Below, one piece after another: positions 46,257 to 55,131 of a stretch of DNA of 64,000 nt. This stretch comes from a gamma proteobacterium HTCC2207. Lineage in GTDB: Bacteria > Pseudomonadota > Gammaproteobacteria > Pseudomonadales > Porticoccaceae. Both the position numbers and the translations under genes were made by a program. The stretch covers positions 80,020 through 144,019 of the forward strand of contig CH672397.1 in assembly GCA_000153445.1 (NCBI GenBank), in the 5' to 3' direction. Numbering within the stretch: the stretch's first letter is position 1; every line of letters starts with the position of its first letter. A model generated the notes under the pieces. It was not told where the DNA came from. It was given only the letters and a program-made list of their open reading frames with translations, and ran no database searches.

Positions 46257-47228
46257 CTATAAAAAGTTCTTCAGACGCTCAGAGATCAGACTGTCCGCCT
46301 CTGACATAATTCGGTCGACTAATTCTTGCACTGTTGGCTTGTCATAGATTAAGCCAGCAACCATGCCGCAGGACCAAGCGCCGGCATCCATATCACCGTT
46401 CTTCATGATTTTGGGGTAGACGCCAGCCACTTCCGGGGCAATGTCTTCAAATTTAATATCACTGCCAAGGGCCGCTTCTTTTTCCAGCAGGCGCTCAACA
46501 CCTGGGTTGATCAGCACTCTCTCGGTGTTGCGCAAGGGGCGCATGACTAAACGAGTATCCAGTTCACTGGCGGCCAAAATAGCCTGCTTAACATTTTCAT
46601 GAACTGGGGCTTCTTCAGTGACAATAAAGCGTGTACCCATATTCATACCCTCGGCACCCATTGCCAGTGCCGCAACCAAGCTGCGACCGTCGGCCATACC
46701 GCCTGAAGCGACGAAGGGGATCGTCAGCTCATCGGCGGCGCGTGGTAGCAGAATAAAGTTCGGTATATCGTCTTCGCCTGGGTGACCGCCGCACTCGAAA
46801 CCATCCACAGAAACCGCATCGCAGCCAATTGCCTGAGCTTTCAGGGCGTGGCGCACAGAGGTGCATTTGTGAATAACTTTGATATTGTTTTCTTTAAGAA
46901 TTGGCAGCCACTGAGCGGGATTATTACCCGCAGTTTCAACGACTTTGACGCCACCATCAATAATTGCCTGGATCAGGCCCGGGTAATCTGGAGGTGTCAC
47001 TGAGGGCAAAAAGGTCAAATTGACGCCAAAGGGCTTGTCGGTCATGGTGCGACAGCGAGCAATTTCATTGGCGAGCTTTTCAGGAGTGCCCTGAGTCAGA
47101 CCCGTAATAATCCCGAGACCGCCGGCATTGGATACAGCCGCGGCCAGTTCGGCCAAGCCTACATGGTGCATGCCGCCCTGAATAATTGGATGTTCGATGC
47201 CAAGCATCTCGGTGATTTTGGTTTTCAT
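46257..47228 (-). CDS. Nitronate monooxygenase-family FMN protein
   Basis: 323 residues of the NPD/2-nitropropane dioxygenase family, with a TIM barrel binding FMN: MLGIEHPIIQGGMHHVG at the start, VSNAGGLGIITGLTQG, DGFECGGHPGEDDIPN with the conserved His, and IPFVASGGMADGRSLVAALA. Such enzymes oxidise nitronates or act as FMN-dependent reductases in acyl-chain breakdown, and substrates are often misannotated. It is paired with the SDR gene downstream, suggesting one operon. Confidence 0.85.
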   Translation of the reverse strand: MKTKITEMLGIEHPIIQGGMHHVGLAELAAAVSNAGGLGIITGLTQGTPEKLANEIARCRTMTDKPFGVNLTFLPSVTPPDYPGLIQAIIDGGVKVVETAGNNPAQWLPILKENNIKVIHKCTSVRHALKAQAIGCDAVSVDGFECGGHPGEDDIPNFILLPRAADELTIPFVASGGMADGRSLVAALAMGAEGMNMGTRFIVTEEAPVHENVKQAILAASELDTRLVMRPLRNTERVLINPGVERLLEKEAALGSDIKFEDIAPEVAGVYPKIMKNGDMDAGAWSCGMVAGLIYDKPTVQELVDRIMSEADSLISERLKNFL

Positions 47229-47386
47229 GGTTTCCCCTTTTTTAGATTATTTTAATCAGCCTTTGAAAGCTTACAGACTAATGATTAATTTAGCCGGCGC
47301 TCAATCGACCCCTACTGTATTAACCGACATAACGAGCGTCAATAGGGCCCGCTTATATTTGGTATAACTCGCAAGCCATGTCAATT

Positions 47387-49213
47387 TTACAAGGGCTTCG
47401 CCTGACGGCGCCGGTAAATAGTTTTAATGATCAACCCGATTAGCGTCAATACAGCCGCTGCGCTCAAAGCGAAAATCTGCCAATTACTGCTCAGGAGTTT
47501 TCTTAGTGAATTACGTTTGGTCTGCTTTATATAGTCAAAACCTGTCGCCGGAGGGATTACGCCAACCTCGTTTTCATAGCGTTCGTAGTCTTCCATCAAT
47601 CGGTGAAATTGCTCCGGTTGCTGTGCGCGTAAATCGTTAGTCTCGCCGGGATCAAGCGCGAGATTGTAAAGCCGCCAAATATTGTCGCCGTGGGGTGGGC
47701 TATTGCGAGTGAGTTTGTAATTCCCCTTGATAAGGGCAGAGTTTCCCGATACTTCTATGCCTATAGCGTCATCGTCCCCATAGATAGCGCTGGCCGAACC
47801 GTCGAGAAGTGGCATCATGCTGCGCCCCGTGATAGCAACAGCGTCAGTCTGTTGGTCTGTGACGTTGAGATAGTCCAATACGGTTGGTGTTATATCTGTG
47901 ACCATAGTCATTGCCGACTGCCAATCTTGCTTGGCTATTTCAGGTCCGGCGATAATTAAGGGCACTCGAAGACCGCCCTCAGCAGCGTAAAACTTAAACA
48001 TATTGAGCGGTGAGGCGGTGGCACTGGCCCACTCTGGCCCTATAGCCACCATGCTGCCCTTCTCACCGAGATTATCCAGTCGATGGTTGTATCCATTAAG
48101 GCTCATCCAGGTCTTCATGCCGCTGATTTCAATGGGATAACTGGGCTCAGGTCCATTGTCTGATGTGATAATAAACAATGTATTATCGAGCTCACCGCGG
48201 TCGTCCAGGTACTTAACAAAGCGCCCAATATGGCTATCCATAGACTCTAGCATCGCGGCTTGTACCTGCATGGCTCGGGTATAGAGCGCGCGCTGTTCTG
48301 GCGATAAATTCTCCCACTTTTTACTCTTAGCGGGCATCGCGGCCAGAGGTGTGTCCGCCGCAATAAGACCCAGAGCGATAGCGCGTTGATGACGCTTTTT
48401 ACGCATTGAATGCCAGCCCTGATCGTAGACTCCATTATAGGTATCAGTAATCTCTCGGGGCGCCTGAACCGGTATATGGATAGCCTGAAAGGCCAGGTAG
48501 GAGAAGAAGGGCCGCCGTTGGCTAGACTGTTTGTCGCTATCCAAATAACTGATCATGCGGTCGACGATAAATTTAGAGGAATAAAAATCTTCAGGCAGAT
48601 CCGCCGGTTTTCCATCTTCATACCAGGGCGCAAAAGCGTAATAGCCGATATAGGGTTTTTGTTCCCAGTTATCAGCCCCCGAGGCGTCTAGGGCAAAGGA
48701 GCGGTCAAAGCCATGGCTATTGGGCAGATCCTGCTCGCGACTGCCTAGATGCCATTTTCCGGTCATATAGGTACTGTAACCTGAGACTTTGAGTCGATCA
48801 GCCAGAGTTCTTACACCGGGTTCAAAAAACATCGAATAGCCTGGCTGGCCAGCTTGATTGTCGGTCAGTACCTCTGGGATCGTCGCAATTCCGGTGCGAT
48901 GGTTGTCGATACCGGTAAGTAGCATGGCGCGGGACGGCGCGCAGAGTGGGGAGGTGTGGTAGTTGCTAAATTTAGTACCGCGGTCAGCCAGGGACTGAAT
49001 AGCTGGCATTTTGGCTTCGCCGCCAAAGGGGGCAAAATCCGTTAGGCCTGCATCATCGACCAGAATCACCACCACATTCGGGCGTTGATCTGCCGCAGAC
49101 GCATTTAACGCTGAGCTTCCCCAGGGGCTAACCGATATTGTTAGGACAGCTGCAAGGCAGGCTACAGCGCTTGAGAGTCGCGGGCTGGTCCTGGTTGATA
49201 AATGTCTTGGCAT
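47387..49213 (-). CDS. Arylsulfatase-type sulfatase with C-terminal membrane anchor
   Basis: 608 residues. A signal peptide (about 1-41) leads to a sulfatase domain with metal-binding DD at 53-54 (VDDAGLTDF), and the formylglycine motif CAPSR at C91-R95 in SPLCAPSRAMLLTG. GKWHLGSRE and TSDNGPEPSYP supply further active-site residues. A C-terminal transmembrane helix (about 575-597, IFALSAAAVLTLIGLIIKTIY) ends in the basic tail RRRQAKPL, which would hold the enzyme on the inner membrane facing the periplasm. It releases sulfate from sulfate esters, substrate unknown. No maturase gene is nearby. Confidence 0.9.
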   Translation of the reverse strand: MPRHLSTRTSPRLSSAVACLAAVLTISVSPWGSSALNASAADQRPNVVVILVDDAGLTDFAPFGGEAKMPAIQSLADRGTKFSNYHTSPLCAPSRAMLLTGIDNHRTGIATIPEVLTDNQAGQPGYSMFFEPGVRTLADRLKVSGYSTYMTGKWHLGSREQDLPNSHGFDRSFALDASGADNWEQKPYIGYYAFAPWYEDGKPADLPEDFYSSKFIVDRMISYLDSDKQSSQRRPFFSYLAFQAIHIPVQAPREITDTYNGVYDQGWHSMRKKRHQRAIALGLIAADTPLAAMPAKSKKWENLSPEQRALYTRAMQVQAAMLESMDSHIGRFVKYLDDRGELDNTLFIITSDNGPEPSYPIEISGMKTWMSLNGYNHRLDNLGEKGSMVAIGPEWASATASPLNMFKFYAAEGGLRVPLIIAGPEIAKQDWQSAMTMVTDITPTVLDYLNVTDQQTDAVAITGRSMMPLLDGSASAIYGDDDAIGIEVSGNSALIKGNYKLTRNSPPHGDNIWRLYNLALDPGETNDLRAQQPEQFHRLMEDYERYENEVGVIPPATGFDYIKQTKRNSLRKLLSSNWQIFALSAAAVLTLIGLIIKTIYRRRQAKPL

Positions 49214-49374
49214 TGGTCGATTGTAATCCGATTATTGTTATACGATGAATCCGGCCCACGCAAGATATTGGAAAAACTTGGCTCTGTCTAATGCAATGTT
49301 GTTATTGCCGTTTCTTGTGGCACGGTATAAGGTGGCTTTTAGTGTGCCAATAAAAATTCGCCTAGGAAAAACCA

Positions 49375-50031
49375 GTGATTAAATTAAGTAAAGTGGGAAC
49401 GATCTATACGATCACCATGAATAATGGTGAAAATATGATCTGTTTAGATTGGCAGCGAAGGATGTTAGAGATCCTTGATCAGCTTGAAGAAAGTCCTGTA
49501 GCAGGCACCGCAATGGTGCTAGTTGGCGAAGAAAAGTTTTTCTCAAATGGCCTTAACCTTGACGTATTAAGGAAGCTCGATGGAGCTGGTTGGACGCTAT
49601 TTGCCACCCAGATGAATGAAATTCATCGCCGTATGCTGATGTTACCTTTTCCCACTGTAGCCGCGGTTAATGGGCATGCCTTTGCCGGCGGGGCGTTTAT
49701 TGCACTGTCATGTGACTACCGGGTGATGCGTGAAGATCGTGGTTGGATCTGTATCTCTGAGGTTGATGCCGGGGTGCCTTTACCTCAGGGAATGATGGAA
49801 TTTTTACGTCTGCGGTTGCCTGCCACGACTGTTCGCGACGCAGTGCTAACCGGCAAGCGTTACACCGCTGACGATGCCATTGCTGCGGGCTTCGCCGATG
49901 GCAAAGCATCGGCAGAATTGCTGCTCGGCATGGCCACTGAGTTGGCCATCGATCTTGCCTGCAAAGAGCCGGACATCTTTAAAGCGATAAAGCAGGCTTA
50001 TTACGCACCCATAGCCGAAGGCTTGAAGTAA
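49375..50031 (+). CDS. Enoyl-CoA hydratase/isomerase-family protein
   Basis: 218 residues of the crotonase superfamily, short for the family. Oxyanion-hole regions are EKFFSNGLNLDVLR and AVNGHAFAGGAFIALSCDYRVM, followed by ISEVDAGVPLPQGMMEFLRLR. It resembles delta3-delta2-enoyl-CoA isomerases of the short plant/bacterial type. The start codon is GTG after AGGA. A 9-bp tandem repeat begins about 20 bp after the stop. Confidence 0.88.
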   Translation: MIKLSKVGTIYTITMNNGENMICLDWQRRMLEILDQLEESPVAGTAMVLVGEEKFFSNGLNLDVLRKLDGAGWTLFATQMNEIHRRMLMLPFPTVAAVNGHAFAGGAFIALSCDYRVMREDRGWICISEVDAGVPLPQGMMEFLRLRLPATTVRDAVLTGKRYTADDAIAAGFADGKASAELLLGMATELAIDLACKEPDIFKAIKQAYYAPIAEGLK

Positions 50032-50050
50032 AAGTAGACAGTACTGCTAG

Positions 50051-50104
50051 TTCTGCTAGTTCTGCTAGTTCTGCTAGTTCTGCTAGTTCTGCTAGTTCTG
50101 CTAT
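50051..50104 (+). repeat. 9-bp tandem repeat (x6)
   Basis: Five perfect TTCTGCTAG units and a sixth TTCTGCTAT, preceded by the partial ACTGCTAG at 50043-50050. It lies between the enoyl-CoA isomerase and the quinol-monooxygenase-like gene. Because nine is a multiple of three, a minus-strand frame reads LAELAELAEL, but that ORF is not credible. Confidence 0.95.
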
Positions 50105-50145
50105 CAGAGTATGAACGTGCTTCAGGGTAGAGTTCCGCTGAAAAA

Positions 50146-50175
50146 ATATAACTGAAAATAATATAACTGAAAATA
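50146..50175 (+). repeat. 15-bp direct repeat (x2) in the leader of the ABM-domain gene
   Basis: ATATAACTGAAAATA occurs twice in tandem, immediately before the ribosome binding site AGG of the gene at 50192. Confidence 0.8.
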
Positions 50176-50191
50176 ATAAAAGGTATTGATC

Positions 50192-50482
50192 ATGGCAATA
50201 GGTGTTATCGCAACGATTACGGTTCGCGACGGTAAAAATGCAGAGTTTGAAGAACTGTTTACTGCACTCACAGAGCAGGTGCTGGCCAATGAGCCGGGGG
50301 CAACTTTTTATGCACTGCACAGAACCAAATCCGATTCGCAGGTTTATAAGGTTCTGGAGCAATACGCGAGTAAAGAAGCTCTAAAAGCCCATGGGCAGAC
50401 TGAGTACTTTTTAGCGGCCAGCCAAAAAATGGGAGCACTGGTTGCAGCGGCGCCCGAATTAGAAGTTTTGGATGCAGTCTGA
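50192..50482 (+). CDS. Antibiotic biosynthesis monooxygenase (ABM)-domain protein, quinol monooxygenase-like
   Basis: 96 residues forming one ABM ferredoxin-like domain: MAIGVIATITVRDGKNAEFEELF, the conserved GATFYALHRTKSDSQVY and YASKEALKAHGQTEYF. Members such as YgiN oxidise quinols, and many have unknown substrates. ATG 50192 is chosen over a TTG two codons upstream. It is followed 58 bp later by a conserved membrane protein. Confidence 0.85.
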   Translation: MAIGVIATITVRDGKNAEFEELFTALTEQVLANEPGATFYALHRTKSDSQVYKVLEQYASKEALKAHGQTEYFLAASQKMGALVAAAPELEVLDAV

Positions 50483-50540
50483 GAGCGCTCTTGATTAAGT
50501 ACTTGATTTAGCACTCGCTCAAAAACGAGAAGCGATAGCA

Positions 50541-51164
50541 ATGGTAGCGTGGATTTGGTTGGCGGCAGCGGCTCTGTATCTGGTGTTTTTATACTGGTAT
50601 ATCAACTGGTCCGGGCCCATTGCGGCTGACGAAATTGACGGTTATTTAGACTATTTCTCTGCTGGCTCCGGTGCTCAATACACCGACGTGGAAGTGCTGC
50701 GTCGGTTTCTTGAAGAGGACGACGGCAAAGAATTTGTTATGCAGAATTTTGTCTCATTGCACGGTGGAAAAATTTCTCACCCAGTTAGCGGTGAGCAGGT
50801 TAGCCCTAAAGAGGTTATTGGCGGTTACTTTAAGCCCTTTTCCAAAGCGCTGTTTAAGCGCGCTGGGCATCCCGTTTTTATGGCACGCAAGGTAGGCGGT
50901 TATATTGATAGTTGGAATGTTGACGGGGATCCTCAGTGGGCCGCAACGGCAATGATGCGTTATAGATGCCGGCGGGATCTGATTGAGCTGGCATCCGATC
51001 AGCGTTTTGCTGCGATTCATGTTTTTAAAACCTCGGCTATTGAGAAAACGGTTTCCTTTCCGGTTCAAATCAATATGAGTGTGTTTTTGCGGCCGCGATT
51101 GTACGTTCCTATGGGGCTCATATGGGTGGCGTCAATGGCGCATTTTGTTGCGGTTATTCTGTGA
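50541..51164 (+). CDS. Conserved membrane-anchored protein of unknown function
   Basis: 207 residues with a transmembrane helix at each end (about 3-22, WIWLAAAALYLVFLYWYINW, and about 186-206, MGLIWVASMAHFVAVIL) and a soluble domain of about 150 residues between. The soluble part has HPVFMARKVGGYIDSWN, then a MMRYRCRRDLIELASDQRF stretch that recalls DUF1330/ABM-like dimeric alpha-beta barrels. Both the family and the role are unknown. It sits between an ABM-domain gene and a GST-like gene, so a role in redox or xenobiotic metabolism is only a guess. Confidence 0.65.
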   Translation: MVAWIWLAAAALYLVFLYWYINWSGPIAADEIDGYLDYFSAGSGAQYTDVEVLRRFLEEDDGKEFVMQNFVSLHGGKISHPVSGEQVSPKEVIGGYFKPFSKALFKRAGHPVFMARKVGGYIDSWNVDGDPQWAATAMMRYRCRRDLIELASDQRFAAIHVFKTSAIEKTVSFPVQINMSVFLRPRLYVPMGLIWVASMAHFVAVIL

Positions 51165-51212
51165 TGTTTTTATTGGCTGAGAGTTGGCGATATCGCGAAG
51201 CTCAACCAGTTT

Positions 51213-51242
51213 TTCATCTCGGCAGAGCGCAGCGACGAGAGA
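51213..51242. repeat. Diverged REP-like half copy
   Basis: CATCTCGGCAGAGCGCAGCG followed by ACGAGAGAT, similar to the complement of the copy at 27371. It lies in the 135-bp gap before the GST-like gene. Confidence 0.45.
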
Positions 51243-51299
51243 TATCGCGGAGACAAAAAAACCGCACTTGTTAAAAAGCATATAAAAGGCACTCGGTAC

Positions 51300-52436
51300 A
51301 TGAATAGGTCGAATATCCACCGTCTCTACGGCATAACCCATTCACTCTATACAGGCCGCGCACGTTCTTATCTGATCAAGAACGGCACTGCCTTTCGTGA
51401 GTTATCCAGCGGTCATAAAAGTTTTAAAGCTGAGGTATTGTCTGAGAGCAAACTGGCGACCATTCCCGTTCTAGTGACCCCAGAGGGGCAGGTTATCCGC
51501 GATGGCGGGGCGATTATTGAGCATTTTGAAAAATCCAACTCGAGGCGATTTACACCATCGAGTCCGAAGCAGCAGATCGTCAGTACGCTATTTGATCTAA
51601 TCGGTACAAGTGGCTTACTGCGTCCAGCAATGCACTATCGCTGGAACTATCTCGACGAAAATGGCGAGTTTCTTCACTATCACTTTTTACATTCCCAGCC
51701 GGAGCATCCCGAGCGAGAGGCGAAGTCTCAGTACATGATGTCAAAAATGCAGCATGCAGGAAGGCTTTTTGGTGTTACAGAGGAAAGTGCAGCTCTGGTG
51801 GAGACAGTCTATATTGAGTTTCTCGACGCCCTCAATAAGCATTTTAGTGAATATCCCTACCTGTTGGGATGGACGCCGTGCATTGGTGACTTTGGTTTAA
51901 TCGCACCGCTCTATGCTCACCTGGGAAGAGATCCTGCGCCGCTGCGGATTATGCAGCAGCGGGCGGTGCGTGTAACACGCTGGGTTGAACGTATGAATCG
52001 CGCCGATCAGGATGCTCTGGAGTTTTTTAATCCAGGAGTTAGCTACCTCGAAGATGACAGGATTCCCGAGACCCTAGAAACAGTGCTCAAAGTATTGGCA
52101 GAGGACCTGGTTCCTGAGACTCAGGCGGCGGCAGAGGTAATCAACCAATGGCTGGTTGAACATCAACCTGAATCTGGCACCTTGGCCCAGGGATCACTGG
52201 GCCAGAGCATGTATGGCATGGCTCAGTTTAGTCTGCGCGGCCAGTCTATAAGTGCCGTGGCCCAATCATATCGTTTTGTAGTTTTACAGAAATTACAGCA
52301 ACAATACGCCCAGTTAGAGCCAGCGCAGCAGCAGGATGTAACTAGTCTGTTGCAACGCTGTGGTCTTGAAGCACTGTTGGCGACTAGACTGAAGCGAGAG
52401 CTGGGATGGTCAGAAAATCAGGATATCTGGCTCTAA
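51300..52436 (+). CDS. Large glutathione S-transferase-like protein (paralogue 1)
   Basis: 378 residues, far longer than ordinary GSTs (about 200-230). An N-terminal thioredoxin-like domain (about 8-80: LYGITHSLYTGRARSYLIKN, LATIPVLVTPEGQVIRDGGA) and a GST C-terminal helical domain (about 85-230, YLLGWTPCIGDFGLIAPLYA) are followed by about 130 extra helical residues ending LLQRCGLEALLATRL. A Ser or Tyr in the first loop (THSLYTGR) may activate glutathione. It is paralogous to the gene at 55132. Function unknown. Confidence 0.8.
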   Translation: MNRSNIHRLYGITHSLYTGRARSYLIKNGTAFRELSSGHKSFKAEVLSESKLATIPVLVTPEGQVIRDGGAIIEHFEKSNSRRFTPSSPKQQIVSTLFDLIGTSGLLRPAMHYRWNYLDENGEFLHYHFLHSQPEHPEREAKSQYMMSKMQHAGRLFGVTEESAALVETVYIEFLDALNKHFSEYPYLLGWTPCIGDFGLIAPLYAHLGRDPAPLRIMQQRAVRVTRWVERMNRADQDALEFFNPGVSYLEDDRIPETLETVLKVLAEDLVPETQAAAEVINQWLVEHQPESGTLAQGSLGQSMYGMAQFSLRGQSISAVAQSYRFVVLQKLQQQYAQLEPAQQQDVTSLLQRCGLEALLATRLKRELGWSENQDIWL

Positions 52437-52442
52437 ACCTTT

Positions 52443-53351
52443 TTACTCATCGGCTTGTTTTTGAGTCATCTTGCGCGCCATAACCTGCTTGAGAATCTCC
52501 ATCGGGTCTTTGTCAAAATCACTGGCATCGTGGCGCTCGGCGAGCTGATGCTTTTCCGTTCCCCAGACACGATTGACTCGTTGGCCACGCTTTACCGCGG
52601 GACGCTGCTGGATTTCTTGGGTCCAGCGAATAACATTCTTGTAGGTTGAGGCGTCGAGAAACTCTCCGGCTTCATAGAGCTTGCCCATCACCAGTGCACC
52701 GTACCAAGCCATATTGGCCATATCCGCAATGCTGTACTCGTCGCCGCAGAGATAACGATTGCCGGCCAGATGCTGGTCGAGCAAATCGAGCTGGCGTTTC
52801 ACTTCCATGGTGTAGCGTTCGATAGGGTATTCGAGTTTTTCCGGAGCATAGGCATAAAAATGACCGAAACCGCCGCCGAGAAAGGGGACACTGCCGATAT
52901 TCCAAAATAACCAATTTAGGCATTGAGTGCGCTGGGCTGGGGTTTTGGGAATAAAGGCATCAAATCTTTCGGCTAAATAGAGCATGATCGCACCAGACTC
53001 AAAAACGCGAGTCGGCTCTTCTGTGCTGTGGTCCATTAATGCCGGAATCTTCGAGTTGGGATTGACCTCGACAAAGCCGCTGCTAAATTGTTCGCCATCT
53101 TGAATATTAACCAACCAGGCATCGTACTCGGCGTCTTTAATACCGAGTTCGAGGAGTTCTTCTAGGAGCACAGTGACTTTTACGCCATTAGGTGTTCCCA
53201 AGGAGTAGAGTTGCAATGGATGGTTGCCGACTGGAAGCGCTTGCTCGTGGGTAGAGCCTGCCGTGGGCCGATTAATGGCAGCAAATTTTCCACCAACCTC
53301 TTTGTTCCAGGTCCAGACTTTTGACGGTGAGTAGGCTTTGGGTTCGCTCAT
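52443..53351 (-). CDS. yghU: Glutathione-dependent disulfide-bond oxidoreductase YghU
   Basis: 302 residues of the Nu-class GST family that reduces disulfides with two bound glutathiones. Signatures are PKAYSPSKVWTWNKEVGGKF, GNHPLQLYSLGTPNGVKVTV, SGFVEVNPNSKIPALMDHS and EYSIADMANMAWYGALVMGK. ATG 53351 gives the standard start MSEPKAYSPSKVW. An upstream in-frame extension of 27 residues comes from tandem repeat DNA and is rejected. It is convergent with the large GST-like gene (6 bp apart). Confidence 0.92.
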   Translation of the reverse strand: MSEPKAYSPSKVWTWNKEVGGKFAAINRPTAGSTHEQALPVGNHPLQLYSLGTPNGVKVTVLLEELLELGIKDAEYDAWLVNIQDGEQFSSGFVEVNPNSKIPALMDHSTEEPTRVFESGAIMLYLAERFDAFIPKTPAQRTQCLNWLFWNIGSVPFLGGGFGHFYAYAPEKLEYPIERYTMEVKRQLDLLDQHLAGNRYLCGDEYSIADMANMAWYGALVMGKLYEAGEFLDASTYKNVIRWTQEIQQRPAVKRGQRVNRVWGTEKHQLAERHDASDFDKDPMEILKQVMARKMTQKQADE

Positions 53352-53385
53352 GCTGATTCTCTTCTGATTTTTTATACTTGTTGTT

Positions 53386-53445
53386 AAAGCTCGATTTAAA
53401 AAGACTCGGGTTATCAAGGCTCGGGTTATCAAGGCTCGGTGATTT
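53386..53445 (-). repeat. 15-bp tandem repeat (x4) in the yghU leader
   Basis: Plus-strand units AAAGCTCGATTTAAA, AAGACTCGGGTTATC, AAGGCTCGGGTTATC, AAGGCTCGGTGATTT. They begin 35 bp upstream of the yghU start. The remaining gap to 53816 (about 370 bp) contains no credible gene. Confidence 0.85.
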
Positions 53446-53816
53446 TGAGTATTGCGCTGGCATAGTCTGTTTAAGCTTTTATCTTGGCACGGTTTGCGTC
53501 ATTATTAAATCTAATTATAGTGAGATTAATTTTATTGCGACCCAAAGAGGCTTGGGTCTTATTGATCATTATGGCATGATAAATGTCAAAATATTTATTG
53601 GCTGTTTTTCGTATGCTCTCAAGTGAGTGAGCGCTGCCATGGCTATCTCAAAGAACACTGCGAAGCCCCTTAAACTGCCGCTAAGCCGACGACTGTTATC
53701 TTGAGCCGTTAGCACAATAAATGGGATTATCAGTGCCCGATAAAAATAAAAAAGTCTGTCGTTATGTACCTGTACGATAAATACTAAGCATCATATTTAC
53801 TCTGGAATATAAATTT

Positions 53817-54848
53817 ATGTCTCAAGTTAACACCTTAGATGAAGCTAAATTACTCGCCCATTTAGAGGCCAATGTCGACGGCTTTACCGGCCCCATAAGT
53901 GTCAGCAAATTTGCTGGTGGCCAGTCCAATCCGACATTTAAAATCGATGCCGCTTCCGGCAGCTATGTGCTGCGACGCCAGCCGCCAGGGGAGCTGCTCA
54001 AGTCAGCCCATGCTGTGGACCGTGAATATCGTGTTATCAAGGCATTGGCAGACAGTGATGTGCCAGTGGCCAAGGCCTACCACCTCTGTGAAGACCGTGA
54101 TGTTATCGGCTCGATGTTTTATCTGATGGAGTTTTGTGAGGGTAATATCCACTGGGGTCCTGAGCTTGAGGAAATAGAAACTCGTGAGCAGCGGGGTCAG
54201 ATGTACGATGAACTAATTAAAGTGCTTGCCGCAATTCACTCGGTGGACCTAGAGAAAGCAGGGCTGACTGATTACGGACGTCCAGGAAACTATTTTCAAC
54301 GCCAACTGGATCGCTGGAGCGCGCAGTATCGTGCCTCCGAGCTTGAGAATATCGATGAAATGGAACGCCTAATGCTGTGGCTGGGCGACAATATGCCGGC
54401 CGACGACGGCAAAGTTACCCTAGTGCATGGTGATTACCGTCTCGATAATCTGATGTATGCCAAAGATAATACAAAGGTAATCGCCGTACTCGACTGGGAA
54501 CTGTCGACCCTCGGTCACCCTTATGCAGATCTTGCGTATGTGATTATGGGTATGAAACTGCCGGCCTCGCAGAGCAAAAATGTGGTCGGAGGCATAGGCA
54601 ATATTGACTGGGCGAGTCATGGTATACCCACCGAAGAGATGATCGTTGAGCGTTACTGTGCTCTGATGGGTATAGACAAGATTGGCAACTGGAATTTCTT
54701 TATGGCCTTTAGCTTTTTCCGACTGGCAGCGATCTGTCAGGGCGTCGCCAAACGCGCGGTGGATGGCAATGCCTCCAATGCTGCAGCTGATGGTGTAGCA
54801 GGACTGGTGCGACCTCTCGCCGAGTTGGCCATGGACTATATTGACTAG
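53817..54848 (+). CDS. ACAD10-like phosphotransferase (APH family)
   Basis: 343 residues of the aminoglycoside-phosphotransferase-like kinase fold found in ACAD10/ACAD11 and bacterial acyl-CoA pathways. GGQSNPTFKIDAASGSYVLRR is the nucleotide-binding lobe, the catalytic loop is LVHGDYRLDNLM, and the metal motif is VLDWELSTLGHPYADLAY. ACAD10/11-type kinases phosphorylate 4-hydroxyacyl-CoA for beta-oxidation. The surrounding CoA ligase, crotonase and SDR genes support a similar role. Real antibiotic resistance is unlikely. Confidence 0.88.
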   Translation: MSQVNTLDEAKLLAHLEANVDGFTGPISVSKFAGGQSNPTFKIDAASGSYVLRRQPPGELLKSAHAVDREYRVIKALADSDVPVAKAYHLCEDRDVIGSMFYLMEFCEGNIHWGPELEEIETREQRGQMYDELIKVLAAIHSVDLEKAGLTDYGRPGNYFQRQLDRWSAQYRASELENIDEMERLMLWLGDNMPADDGKVTLVHGDYRLDNLMYAKDNTKVIAVLDWELSTLGHPYADLAYVIMGMKLPASQSKNVVGGIGNIDWASHGIPTEEMIVERYCALMGIDKIGNWNFFMAFSFFRLAAICQGVAKRAVDGNASNAAADGVAGLVRPLAELAMDYID

Positions 54849-54890
54849 CTTCGACTGCGCACTGAGCTTAGGGTAATACTGGTATTCAAT

Positions 54891-54916
54891 ATCCAGCCTC
54901 GAGTCTGAGGCTGGAT
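54891..54916 (+). terminator. Hairpin after the ACAD10-like gene
   Basis: Perfect 10-bp stem ATCCAGCCTC / GAGGCTGGAT with a 6-base loop, 43 bp after the stop. No T-run follows, so it may be a processing or Rho-linked structure rather than an intrinsic terminator. The rest of the 283-bp gap holds no gene. Confidence 0.45.
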
Positions 54917-55131
54917 CTACTGGGGCTTATTCCAGCCAAAATATTCCAAGACAAACACAGTTTCAGCCTAGCTGGCATTGATTAGCGATCTAACGCTTGA
55001 TTGATTCTCGTATATAATGGCATCATTAGTGTCAATACAGGCGCTCTTCGACTAAAGGCCGCTCTTTCGCTGTTGGGCATCTGGATAATGTGTCGTTATT
55101 TATTAGATGCCAGTAAAAAGGAGAAATATAA

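Noticed and set aside
49979..50362. Minus-strand frame with LAELAELAE repeat
   Set aside because: It is produced by the 9-bp tandem array and the complement of two real genes. No ribosome binding site or conserved domain.
53817..54848. Aminoglycoside resistance gene
   Set aside because: The kinase fold is the ACAD10/11-like branch and the neighbours are acyl-CoA genes.
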